Assembly: GCF_001270265.1 (NCBI RefSeq)
Contig: NZ_LGAP01000001.1
Span: 744,001 to 808,000, forward strand
Direction: 5' to 3'
DNA from: Ensifer adhaerens
GTDB lineage: Bacteria; Pseudomonadota; Alphaproteobacteria; Rhizobiales; Rhizobiaceae
DNA: 64,000 bases
In this document: positions 52,613 through 60,003 of the stretch, piece by piece
How positions within the stretch are numbered: position 1 is the first letter of the stretch
Layout of the letters: every line of letters starts with the position of its first letter
Position numbers and translations under genes: made by a program
The notes under the pieces: model-generated
Database searches by the model: none
Told to the model about the DNA's origin: nothing
The model's input: only the letters and a program-made list of their open reading frames with translations

Positions 52613-53083
52613 CTAGATCTGGACCAGCCCGATATCCTTGACCTGGCGAATGGTCAACATCGTGCGCACCGTATCGACCCGCTCGTTGGCCGTCAAAACT
52701 TCGATGACGAAATCCTGAAACGCGGTCAGGTTTTCGGCAACGCAGTGAAGCAGGAAGTCGCTTTCGCCCGAGACCGTCCACGCCTGGCGCACGATCTGCC
52801 ATTCGGCCGTTGCCGCTGCGAACGCCTTGAGATCCGCCTCCGACTGCCGCTTGAGGCCCACCATGCAGAACGCAACCAGGTCGAAGCCGAGCGCCGGCGC
52901 GTTCAGCAGCGCGTGGTAGCCCTTGATGACGCCGGTTTCCTCGAGTTTGCGAACGCGTCGCAGACACGGTGGCGCCGAGATGCCGACACGCTGGGCGAGG
53001 TCCACATTGGTCATCCTGCCGTCACGCTGGAGCTCGCGAAGGATCTTGAGATCGATTGCGTCGAGCTCGACTTGTTTCGTCAT
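52613..53083 (-). CDS. Lrp/AsnC family transcriptional regulator
   Basis: A 156-residue regulator. The helix-turn-helix is RMTNVDLAQRVGISAPPCLR and the ligand-binding RAM domain follows (FDLVAFCMVGLKRQSEADLK; TVSGESDFLLHCVAENL). AsnC/Lrp proteins respond to amino acids. The gene stands before the LPS glycosyltransferases and is likely transcribed separately: 83 bp separate it from the GT2 gene. Confidence 0.93.
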   Translation of the reverse strand: MTKQVELDAIDLKILRELQRDGRMTNVDLAQRVGISAPPCLRRVRKLEETGVIKGYHALLNAPALGFDLVAFCMVGLKRQSEADLKAFAAATAEWQIVRQAWTVSGESDFLLHCVAENLTAFQDFVIEVLTANERVDTVRTMLTIRQVKDIGLVQI

Positions 53084-53188
53084 GAAGGTTCGTCCTTTTC
53101 ACACGGCGACTTTGGCGCACAAGGCTAAGTCGAAACAGGAGTATTCTTGTTGGTTGCCCGGCGTGTTGTCGTCGCCGAGCCGATTATA

Positions 53189-53434
53189 TCAGGATGGCCA
53201 TAAGGTCGGCCGACTGCGGCCCGTCCGTTCGACCTGCATGTGGCGATAGATGCTGCGCCTGCATTCCTGTTCGGCAAGCGCGAGCTTTGCGCGTTCGCCG
53301 TGCGATCGTGTAGACGTGACGGCGTATGTTTGCGATCCGGGGGCCATATCGAGGGCGAGACAATTCTCCGGTGGTGAATTGCCAAACGCGATGAGTTCGC
53401 GGTCGAGCCAAACGCGGCTTGCATTCAACCCCAT
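53189..53434 (-). CDS. Possible hypothetical protein
   Basis: An 81-codon frame starting at ATG 53434, with GGAGAGG four bases upstream on the minus strand, and ending at 53189. The sequence (VWLDRELIAFGNSPPENCLA, SQTYAVTSTRSHGERAKLAL) has balanced composition and mostly C/G third positions. It extends upstream to a TTG at 53491 if the SD is ignored. No family is recognised. Confidence 0.4.
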   Translation of the reverse strand: MGLNASRVWLDRELIAFGNSPPENCLALDMAPGSQTYAVTSTRSHGERAKLALAEQECRRSIYRHMQVERTGRSRPTLWPS

Positions 53435-53922
53435 ATGCCTCTCCAGCAAAGTGAATCCGCGTGAAATATCGCCAAACTGATCCGACAACAAGCATCTGCG
53501 CCCACTATTCGCGGGAAAACCGGCGCTACGGTGCGGCCGGGGCGGCTAAAGTCGATTCATTCGGGGCGATACATCGAAAAATCTGTGGCAACCCGGACTT
53601 TACCCTCCGCCCTGGTCCGTCCGTACGGCACGCAGGGGGCTAATGTCATGCCGCTGGCGATGCTATATCTCATGCCTCTGTTGCTGCCCCGCTTCCCATG
53701 CCGTGTGATCACGGGCTTGTGACGTGAATGCGCGCGACGCAAGCGGTGCAAAAATGCCTGATCTGGTGTCAAATCGGCGCCTTGGGCTCAAGCACTTGTG
53801 TGTATCACCGCTGCCGCCCTTGAAAGTCCCCTGGGGGAATACCTAAAGTATGGCACTATTTGCCTGTGATGTAACGGAAGCGGACATGCCCTTCGGCTGT
53901 TCGGTGAGCGAAGGACAAGACC
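53435..53922. other. Intergenic region upstream of trxB
   Basis: About 490 bp with no convincing gene. The last 100 bp should contain the trxB promoter (CTAAAGTATGGCACTATTTG context at 53844-53863), but I cannot assign a -35/-10 pair with confidence. Confidence 0.4.
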
Positions 53923-54897
53923 ATGACTGCCCGCCATGTAAAAGTGCTGATCATCGGCTCCGGCCCGGCCGGCTACACTGCCGCCATCTACACGGCGCGC
54001 GCAATGCTGGAACCCGTTCTGATCGCCGGTATGGAACAGGGCGGCCAGTTGATGATCACCACCGATGTGGAGAACTATCCGGGCTATGCCGACCCGGTCC
54101 AGGGGCCCTGGATGATGGAACAGATGCTGAAGCAGGCGACGCATGTCGGTGCTGAGATCGTTAACGATCTGGTGACGGATGTCGACCTTTCCGTTCGTCC
54201 CTTCCGGGTCAAGACCGATAGTGGCAATGACTGGACGGCCGACGCCTTGATCATCGCCACCGGCGCCAAGGCCAAGTGGCTCGGCATCGAAACCGAGCCG
54301 ACCTTCATGGGCTTCGGCGTATCGGCCTGCGCCACTTGCGACGGGTTCTTCTATCGCAACAAGGACGTGATCGTCGTCGGCGGCGGCAACTCGGCCGTTG
54401 AAGAGGCTCTTTATCTCTCCAATCTGGCAAAGACGGTCACTGTCGTTCACCGGCGCGATTCGTTCCGCGCGGAAAAGATCCTGCAGGAGCGGCTGTTCGC
54501 CAAGTCCAACATCAAGATCATCTGGGACCACGAGGTCGTCGAATACCTCGGCGCTGCCCCCAAGCCGCCGATGCCGGCGTCGGTCAATGGCGTCAAGCTG
54601 CGCAACACCAGGACCGGCGAAACCAGCGACATGGTCACGGATGGCGTCTTCGTCGCAATCGGCCATGCGCCCGCCGTCGAACTGTTCAAGGGCAAGCTTC
54701 GGCAGAAATCGAACGGCTATCTCTGGACAGCCGCTGATTCGACGGCGACGGATGTATCAGGCGTTTTTGCCGCAGGTGACGTCACCGACGACATCTACCG
54801 CCAGGCCGTGACCGCTGCAGGCATGGGGTGCATGGCGGCGCTTGAGGCCGAGAAATACCTGGCGGGTCATATGCCCGTCGCAATTGCAGCCGAATAG
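53923..54897 (+). CDS. trxB: Thioredoxin reductase
   Basis: A 324-residue FAD/NADPH disulfide reductase. The FAD motif is LIIGSGPAGYTAAIY near the N-terminus, the redox-active CATC is Cys136-Cys139, the NADPH motif is VIVVGGGNSAVEEALYL, and the C-terminal FAD motif GVFAAGDVTD is present. It keeps thioredoxin reduced in the cytoplasm. lsrB lies downstream on the same strand, as in S. meliloti. Confidence 0.95.
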   Translation: MTARHVKVLIIGSGPAGYTAAIYTARAMLEPVLIAGMEQGGQLMITTDVENYPGYADPVQGPWMMEQMLKQATHVGAEIVNDLVTDVDLSVRPFRVKTDSGNDWTADALIIATGAKAKWLGIETEPTFMGFGVSACATCDGFFYRNKDVIVVGGGNSAVEEALYLSNLAKTVTVVHRRDSFRAEKILQERLFAKSNIKIIWDHEVVEYLGAAPKPPMPASVNGVKLRNTRTGETSDMVTDGVFVAIGHAPAVELFKGKLRQKSNGYLWTAADSTATDVSGVFAAGDVTDDIYRQAVTAAGMGCMAALEAEKYLAGHMPVAIAAE

Positions 54898-55011
54898 AAG
54901 CTGCGAATCGGGAGGCTCCCCGCAAGGAGCCTTTCCGTTGGGAACAGATGCATCAGCCGCACCCGGAGGACATGATCCCGTCCCCCGGGGTGATTTCATA
55001 TGGGGGACTTC

Positions 55012-55908
55012 ATGTCGCTGGATTGGGACAAACTGCGCATTTTTCACGCGGCGGCCGAGGCTGGGTCGTTCACGCATGCGGCAGACAAGCTCCATCTCTC
55101 TCAGTCGGCGATCAGCCGTCAGGTGAGCTCGCTTGAGCAGGACGTCGGCATCAAGCTGTTTCATCGCCACGCGCGCGGCCTGATCCTGACCGAGCAGGGC
55201 GAGATCCTCTACCGGACCGCGCACGAAGTGCTGATGAAGCTCGAAAGCGTCAAGGTGCAACTGAGCGAGACGACGGACAAGCCGAGCGGCAAGCTGCGCA
55301 TCACGACGACCGTTGGCCTTGGCCAGGGCTGGCTGACCGACAAGATTCAGGAATTCATGTCTCTGCACCCGGACGTCCAGGTACAGCTGATCCTCGACAA
55401 CGAGGAGCTTGATGTGAACATGCGGCATGCCGACTGCGCCATTCGCCTGCGCCAGCCGCAGCAGTCCGACCTGATCCAGCGCAAGCTCTTCACCGTGCAT
55501 ATGCACGTCTACGCGGCGCCCTCCTACATCAACAAGCACGGCGAACCGCAGTCGCTTGACGATCTCGACAATCACCGCATCATCACCTTCGGTGAACCGG
55601 CGCCGAACTACCTGCTTGATGTCAATTGGCTCGAAATCGCCGGTCGCGATTCCGACAATCCGCGGACCTCGCACTTACAGATCAACAGCCAGACCTCGAT
55701 CAAGCGCGCCTGCCTGCTCGGCATCGGCATCGCGATGCTGCCCGACTATATCGTCGGCCGCGACCCGGGCCTCATACAACTTCCGATCAGCGCCGACATC
55801 CCGTCGTTCGACACCTATTTCTGCTATCCGGACGAGATGAAGAATGCCGCCAAGCTCAAAGTCTTCCGCGACTACATTGTCGCCAAGGCGAGGAACTGGA
55901 GCTTCTGA
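55012..55908 (+). CDS. lsrB: LysR regulator LsrB/VtlR
   Basis: A 298-residue LysR-type protein. The start MSLDWDKLRIFHAAAEAGSF follows GGGGGA by six bases; a longer frame adds four residues. The helix-turn-helix (THAADKLHLSQSAISRQVSS) and C-terminal effector domain are complete. Position after trxB and before two AbcR-type RNAs identifies it as LsrB (S. meliloti) / VtlR (Brucella, Agrobacterium). In those species it activates an abcR gene and controls envelope and stress functions needed for host infection. Confidence 0.88.
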   Translation: MSLDWDKLRIFHAAAEAGSFTHAADKLHLSQSAISRQVSSLEQDVGIKLFHRHARGLILTEQGEILYRTAHEVLMKLESVKVQLSETTDKPSGKLRITTTVGLGQGWLTDKIQEFMSLHPDVQVQLILDNEELDVNMRHADCAIRLRQPQQSDLIQRKLFTVHMHVYAAPSYINKHGEPQSLDDLDNHRIITFGEPAPNYLLDVNWLEIAGRDSDNPRTSHLQINSQTSIKRACLLGIGIAMLPDYIVGRDPGLIQLPISADIPSFDTYFCYPDEMKNAAKLKVFRDYIVAKARNWSF

Positions 55909-55990
55909 CGTCGTAGCCGCCATTGCTTGATTTGTGAGCATTTGCCGGATGGTCGCTTAGTTCGTTGTTTTCTAATTGTAATTTCTATGG

Positions 55991-56013
55991 TGCGGCGCAT
56001 TTTGTGCGCCGCA
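55991..56013 (+). terminator. Terminator of lsrB
   Basis: A 9-bp stem TGCGGCGCA/TGCGCCGCA with a TTTTG loop is followed by TTTTGTTTG on the plus strand, 80 bp after the lsrB stop. Confidence 0.8.
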
Positions 56014-56081
56014 TTTTGTTTGTGCGATGCAAAAATGGGCAGTGATGCGCGCATCACATGGCTGACATGCATATTAAATGA

Positions 56082-56110
56082 TTGCTGCCCGCTCAAAAAA
56101 GCAGCATACC
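56082..56110 (+). promoter_or_regulatory. Promoter of the first AbcR-type sRNA
   Basis: TTGCTG (56082-56087) and CATACC (56105-56110) are separated by 17 bp and predict a start site near 56117. The region directly upstream should contain the LsrB/VtlR activation site. Confidence 0.65.
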
Positions 56111-56116
56111 ACCCTC

Positions 56117-56235
56117 AGCTGATGCATCTTTGGTGGCTTCTCCTCCCAGTGCCACCGCAGCAGCTGTTCCCCTCTGGAGGTTTAATTACCTTCACAACTA
56201 TAAGGGCCCAAGTCATCTTGCGGCCCTCTTTTTTT
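56117..56235 (+). ncRNA. AbcR-type small RNA, copy 1
   Basis: An alphaproteobacterial alpha-r15 (AbcR) RNA gene. It contains the CTTCTCCTCCC-like anti-Shine-Dalgarno segment (56138-56147), a second pyrimidine/CTCTGGAGG block, and a rho-independent terminator (AGGGCC...GGCCCT followed by seven T, ending near 56235). The length is about 119 nt. AbcR RNAs pair with mRNAs of ABC-transporter binding proteins through Hfq. Which of AbcR1 or AbcR2 this is cannot be decided by eye. Confidence 0.85.
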
Positions 56236-56284
56236 GTCTACTGTTAGGACACGGGCGAGCCGTGACGAAATTCACAGCCGGCTA

Positions 56285-56313
56285 TTGAAAGCCGGTACTT
56301 CGCTTCCCATATC
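56285..56313 (+). promoter_or_regulatory. Promoter of the second AbcR-type sRNA
   Basis: TTGAAA (56285-56290) and CATATC (56308-56313) are separated by exactly 17 bp, predicting a start near 56320. The two sRNA copies therefore have separate promoters with the same geometry but different -35 sequences. Confidence 0.65.
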
Positions 56314-56319
56314 AAAATG

Positions 56320-56439
56320 CAGCTGATGCATTCTTGGTGGCTTTCTCCTCCCCGCCACCGCAGCAGCTGTTCCCCTCTGGAGGTTTTAATTACCTTCACA
56401 ACTACAAGGGCCCAAGTTTTCTTGTGGCCCTCTTTTTTT
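56320..56439 (+). ncRNA. AbcR-type small RNA, copy 2
   Basis: A second AbcR RNA gene, strongly similar to the copy 200 bp upstream (AGCTGATGCAT start, TGGTGGC...TCTCCTCC, CCACCGCAGCAGCTGTTCCC, CTCTGGAGGTTT, and the AGGGCC...GGCCCT terminator ending at T56439). Most differences lie in the first loop (CTTTCTCCTCCCCG versus CTTCTCCTCCCAGTG) and the terminator loop, which would shift target choice. The tandem pair is typical of rhizobia. Confidence 0.85.
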
Positions 56440-56472
56440 GCCCATTTTCTCCTCACGTTCTTGTGATTTGTA

Positions 56473-56520
56473 TATCGCTCATCGGCGATACATTTATCGA
56501 TAAAACGCGATATGGCGATA
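56473..56520. promoter_or_regulatory. Repeated GCGATA operator in front of the ArsR gene
   Basis: TATCGC and GCGATA form an inverted repeat with a 6-bp spacer (56473-56490). Two further GCGATA copies follow at 56507-56512 and 56515-56520. This cluster directly before the arsR-type start is what an autoregulatory operator of a dimeric winged-helix repressor would look like. It begins 33 bp after the end of the second sRNA. Confidence 0.55.
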
Positions 56521-56524
56521 GACG

Positions 56525-56815
56525 ATGGATCGAGACGAAATCTTAAAGGCCCTGGCGCACCCGGCAAGAGTGAACATTCTTGCTTGGCTGAAGGAGCCCG
56601 AGGCGCACTTTCCGACGCAGGAGCATCCGTTCGAAATGGGTGTTTGTGCGGGCCAGTTCGAGCGCTGCGGCCTGTCGCAGTCCACCGTGTCTTCCCATCT
56701 CGCCATTCTCCAGCGCGCTGGCCTGGTGTCGACCCGGCGCCTCGGCCAATGGGTTTTCTACAGGCGCAACGAGGAGACGATTGCTGCGTTCCTGAAGGAC
56801 ATCGGCAGTCTCTGA
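56525..56815 (+). CDS. ArsR family winged-helix regulator
   Basis: A 96-residue repressor. The start MDRDEILKALAHPARVNILA and the recognition helix region GLSQSTVSSHLAILQRAGLV match the family. Two cysteines (VCAGQFERCGLS) precede the recognition helix in a position used for ligand or thiol sensing in some ArsR proteins, and another metal site is not obvious. It lies 43 bp upstream of the flavin reductase gene, which is probably its target. Confidence 0.9.
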   Translation: MDRDEILKALAHPARVNILAWLKEPEAHFPTQEHPFEMGVCAGQFERCGLSQSTVSSHLAILQRAGLVSTRRLGQWVFYRRNEETIAAFLKDIGSL

Positions 56816-56858
56816 CACCCACCCCCCAAGATTCAAACTGAAACCGAAAGGACCTGCA

Positions 56859-57980
56859 ATGGCCACCCTCTTCGACCCCATCACTGTCGGCGACATCGCT
56901 CTGAAGAACCGTATCGTCATGGCACCACTGACGCGCAATCGTTCGCCAAAGGCCGTACCGAACACCCTCAACGCCACCTACTACGAACAGCGCGCATCGG
57001 CCGGCCTGTTGATCACCGAGGCGACCGCGATCACCCAGCAGGGCCAGGGCTATGCCGATGTGCCCGGCCTCTATTTACCCGAAGCCCTCGATGGCTGGCG
57101 CAAGGTTACCGATGCCGTGCATGCCAAGGGCGGTCGTATCGTCGTGCAGATGTGGCATGTCGGCCGGATTTCGCATGATTCGCTGCAGCCGGGCGGTGGC
57201 AAGCCGGTAGCGCCGTCGGCGATAAGGGCAAAGTCCAAGACCTACCTGATCAATCCGGATGGCACGGGCTCGTTCGCCGAAACCTCGGAGCCGCGTGCGC
57301 TCGACATCTCCGAGCTCGATGGGATCGTCGAGGACTATCGCAAGGCCGCTCGTGCCGCGATCGATGCTGGCTTTGATGGCGTCGAGATCCACGCAGCCAA
57401 TGGCTATCTCATCGACCAGTTCCTGCGTTCCGGCTCGAACGAGCGCACCGACGCCTATGGCGGTTCGATCGAGAACCGCGCCCGCTTTCTGTTCCAGGTG
57501 GTCGATGCCATCACATCGGAGATCGGGGCTGGCCGTGTCGGTATTCGCCTTTCGCCGGTGACGCCCGCCAACGATGCCTTCGATCCGGAGCCGCAGCCGC
57601 TCTTCGGCTATGTCGTCAAGAACCTGGCTCGCTATCCCTTCGCCTACATCCACATTATCGAGGGTGCGACCGGCGGTCCGCGTGACCATCAACAGGGCGA
57701 ACGTCCGTTCGATTACCATGCACTGCGTGCTGCCTATGTTGCAGCGGGCGGCAAGGCGGCCTGGATGACGAACAACGGCTATGATCGCGATCTCGCAGCA
57801 AAGACCGTCGAAAGCGGCGAGGCCGATCTGGTTGCCTTTGGTAAGCCGTTCATTGCCAATCCGGACCTTGTCGAGCGGTTGAAGGAAAACGCTCCGCTGA
57901 ATGCGCCGGATCAGGCGACGTTCTATGGCGGGGGAGCAAAGGGTTATACCGACTCCCCCGCCCTGGAACGGGGCGCCTGA
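56859..57980 (+). CDS. Old Yellow Enzyme-type flavin oxidoreductase (alkene reductase)
   Basis: A 373-residue FMN-dependent TIM barrel. Start ATLFDPITVGDIALKNRIVM; substrate-binding region FDGVEIHAANGYLIDQFLRS with RTDAYGGSIENRARF; C-terminal FMN site AFGKPFIANPDLVERL. It reduces activated C=C bonds, quinones or nitro-compounds with NAD(P)H (NemA/N-ethylmaleimide reductase-like). Coupled to the ArsR gene, it is likely induced by electrophiles, an inference from other ArsR/NemR-OYE pairs. Confidence 0.92.
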   Translation: MATLFDPITVGDIALKNRIVMAPLTRNRSPKAVPNTLNATYYEQRASAGLLITEATAITQQGQGYADVPGLYLPEALDGWRKVTDAVHAKGGRIVVQMWHVGRISHDSLQPGGGKPVAPSAIRAKSKTYLINPDGTGSFAETSEPRALDISELDGIVEDYRKAARAAIDAGFDGVEIHAANGYLIDQFLRSGSNERTDAYGGSIENRARFLFQVVDAITSEIGAGRVGIRLSPVTPANDAFDPEPQPLFGYVVKNLARYPFAYIHIIEGATGGPRDHQQGERPFDYHALRAAYVAAGGKAAWMTNNGYDRDLAAKTVESGEADLVAFGKPFIANPDLVERLKENAPLNAPDQATFYGGGAKGYTDSPALERGA

Positions 57981-57999
57981 TCCCACCCCACCCCTCAAG

Positions 58000-58032
58000 C
58001 CCCGCCGATCGGCGGGGGTTGGTCGTTTTTTT
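58000..58032 (+). terminator. Rho-independent terminator after the OYE gene
   Basis: An 18-bp perfect palindrome (CCCCGCCGATCGGCGGGG, 58000-58017) is followed within a few bases by seven T (58026-58032). It is a strong terminator of the arsR-OYE unit and is immediately followed by the poly-C tract. Confidence 0.85.
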
Positions 58033-58849
58033 GGGTGTCCCCCCCCCCCTGTTTTCTTTCTTCCTCGAAAAATGGTCGCTGCAGCCGGGCGGCGGAAGGG
58101 TCGCCACGCGATCGAGCCAACTGCTGCCGGTGCGCTGGCGCGGTCTGCCGGCAATGCTGAAGGTCGCGGAGGATGACGAAGAGCAGCGCGGCCGGTTGTC
58201 GATGCGCTGGTGGGCCGGTCAGGGTGCAGCCGAAGTCTATGCCGCAGACGACGACGCGCTTGTGATGGAGCGTACCGACAGCCGGCGATCGCTGTTTCAT
58301 ATGGCGATGACGGGAAGCGACGAGGCTGCGACCCGAATCATCTGCAACACCGTGGCCGCGCTCCATGCTCCCCGCGAAACGCCTGTTCCGGATCTCATCC
58401 CGCTTGAACGGTGGTTTGCAGCGCTGGCACCGGCGGCGCGTACCCATGGCGGCGTTCTGGCGCGTTCGCTGGCGGCAGCGGAGGCCTTGTTTGCCGATCC
58501 TCATCCGCCGGTCGTGCTGCACGCGGATATTCATCACGGCAACATTCTCGACTTCGGCGCCCGTGGCTGGTTGGCGATCGATTCGAAGCCGGTCTATGGC
58601 GATCCGGGTTACGATTACGCCAATCTCTTCTGCAATCCGGAACTGGCTGTGGTGACCGAACCCGGTCGCCTGCAACGCCACCTGCCTGTTGTCGCCGAGG
58701 CGGCGGGGCTGGCGCCGCGCCGTATCCTTTCCTGGATTCTGGCCTATTCCGGACTCTCTGCCGCCTGGTTCTTGGAGGATGACGACGACTTCAATGTCGA
58801 AGGCGAAATGCTGATCGCACGGATCGCTGCAGCCGAACTCGACAAATAG
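58019..58849 (+). CDS. Aminoglycoside phosphotransferase, APH(6)-like
   Basis: A 276-residue frame of the streptomycin 6-kinase family. Core blocks are SSQLLPVRWRGLPAMLKV (ATP lysine region), MRWWAGQGAAEVYAADDDA, the Brenner motif VLHADIHHGNILDF (HxDxxxxN), and IDSKPVYGDPGYDYANLF. It phosphorylates a hydroxyl group, possibly on an aminoglycoside or a cell metabolite. The recorded frame opens with TTG inside the terminator. The first family-like residues are SFFLEKWSLQPGGG, after the C tract, so the true start is unresolved. Confidence 0.75.
   Translation: MVVFLGVPPPLFSFFLEKWSLQPGGGRVATRSSQLLPVRWRGLPAMLKVAEDDEEQRGRLSMRWWAGQGAAEVYAADDDALVMERTDSRRSLFHMAMTGSDEAATRIICNTVAALHAPRETPVPDLIPLERWFAALAPAARTHGGVLARSLAAAEALFADPHPPVVLHADIHHGNILDFGARGWLAIDSKPVYGDPGYDYANLFCNPELAVVTEPGRLQRHLPVVAEAAGLAPRRILSWILAYSGLSAAWFLEDDDDFNVEGEMLIARIAAAELDK
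58039..58049. repeat. Poly-C tract of 11 at the start of the phosphotransferase gene
   Basis: Eleven consecutive C residues lie between GGGTGT and TGTTTTC. A GTG at 58035-58037 precedes it and would be in frame with the kinase if the tract had 12 C. Tract length therefore decides which upstream start codon is in frame. Confidence 0.75.
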
Positions 58850-58851
58850 CG

Positions 58852-59421
58852 TCAGCGGCTTTTCAAGAGGATCACTGCATAGACACATGACGTGTCGCCG
58901 CCGTTGCGGAAGATGCAGTCTTTGGGTGGGCCAAGCTCCAAGCAATCGCCCTCTGCCAGCACATGCGTTTCTTCGCCTTCCGTGAAGGTCAAAGTGCCCT
59001 GTTTCACCCAGATCAACTGGCGAAACATCGCGTAGGCGGCCGCCGGCATGGGCACTTCCGCGCCCGCCGGCAGTTCGACCTCGACCAGTTCCAGCGGCAG
59101 GTCGGAGTTCGGCGAGACATGCCGCCTGAGATATCCGCTTTGCGGATCCCGCCAGATCGGCTGGTTATCACGGCGCGACAGGCGACCTTCGTGGATTTCA
59201 GCTCGGGCGATCAGTGTCGACATGGTCAGGCCGAATGCGCCTGAAAGCCGTGCAAGCAAGGTCGCCGTCGGGCTACTGTCCGCGCGCTCGATCTTGTGGA
59301 TCATCGTGCGGGAGACGCCGGAGCGCTCGGCAAGCTCGCTCAGCGACCAGCCACGGATTTCCCGTTCAAGGCGGATGCGATCGCTGATGCGTTGATCGAG
59401 GCTGTACACTTTAGTATCCAT
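58852..59421 (-). CDS. XRE-type regulator with a C-terminal cupin
   Basis: A 189-residue protein starting MDTKVYSLDQRISDRIRLER. The helix-turn-helix (WSLSELAERSGVSRTMIHKI) occupies residues 20-75. A cupin fold follows (LVEVELPAGAEVPMPAAAYA; IWVKQGTLTFTEGEETHVLA; GDCLELGPPKDCIF). This architecture senses a small molecule and represses adjacent catabolic or modifying genes. It is divergent from the GNAT gene, with an operator-like repeat across the start. Confidence 0.88.
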   Translation of the reverse strand: MDTKVYSLDQRISDRIRLEREIRGWSLSELAERSGVSRTMIHKIERADSSPTATLLARLSGAFGLTMSTLIARAEIHEGRLSRRDNQPIWRDPQSGYLRRHVSPNSDLPLELVEVELPAGAEVPMPAAAYAMFRQLIWVKQGTLTFTEGEETHVLAEGDCLELGPPKDCIFRNGGDTSCVYAVILLKSR

Positions 59422-59441
59422 GTCGTAGTCATATAGTGTAC
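59404..59441. promoter_or_regulatory. Operator-like inverted repeat between XRE and GNAT genes
   Basis: GTACACT (59404-59410) and AGTGTAC (59435-59441) are mirror arms 24 bp apart. One arm lies inside the first codons of the XRE gene and the other just before the GNAT start. The centre lies over the regulator's own start codon, consistent with co-repression of both genes. Confidence 0.5.
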
Positions 59442-59445
59442 GAAC

Positions 59446-59967
59446 ATGCGAGGCAACATGCTGATCAGGCAAGCAAGGGAAGATGACCTGCCGGTCATCT
59501 GCGACATCTACAACGACGCGGTGGCCAATACGACCGCCATCTGGAACGAGACGATCGTCGATGTCGCCAATCGATCTGCCTGGCTCAAGGCGCGAAGCGA
59601 TGTCGGATACCCGGTCCTCGTCGCCGTATCTGATCACGGCGATGTTGCCGGCTACGCCTCTTTTGGAGACTGGCGGCCGTTCGACGGCTATCGGCACACG
59701 GTCGAGCATTCCGTATATGTCCACCGCAGCTGCCGTGGTGGCGGCATCGGCCGCCAGCTGATGGTTGCCTTGATCGCCGCGGCCGAGCGTCTCGACAAGC
59801 ACGTGATGGTGGCGGGGATAGAATCGGAGAATGCCGCCTCGATCCGGCTTCACCAGCAGTTGGGTTTCACCGAAACCGGCCGAATGCGCGAAGTCGGGAC
59901 GAAGTTCGGCCGTTGGCTGGATCTGACCTTCATGCAATTGGTGCTCTCCACCGGCTCACCCGCCTGA
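59446..59967 (+). CDS. GNAT acetyltransferase of the phosphinothricin/methionine sulfoximine type
   Basis: A 173-residue GNAT. Start MRGNMLIRQAREDDLPVICD with VICDIYNDAVANTTAIWNET, then VAGYASFGDWRPFDGYRHTV, acetyl-CoA loop YVHRSCRGGGIGRQLM and QQLGFTETGRMREVGTKFGR. The family acetylates methionine sulfone/sulfoximine or phosphinothricin. In rhizobia it more often handles methionine sulfone; actual substrate unproven. The divergent XRE-cupin protein is its likely regulator. Confidence 0.85.
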   Translation: MRGNMLIRQAREDDLPVICDIYNDAVANTTAIWNETIVDVANRSAWLKARSDVGYPVLVAVSDHGDVAGYASFGDWRPFDGYRHTVEHSVYVHRSCRGGGIGRQLMVALIAAAERLDKHVMVAGIESENAASIRLHQQLGFTETGRMREVGTKFGRWLDLTFMQLVLSTGSPA

Positions 59968-60003
59968 CGGGTGGGTTTTTCCGAGCCCCGCGAGATGCTA
60001 TGT

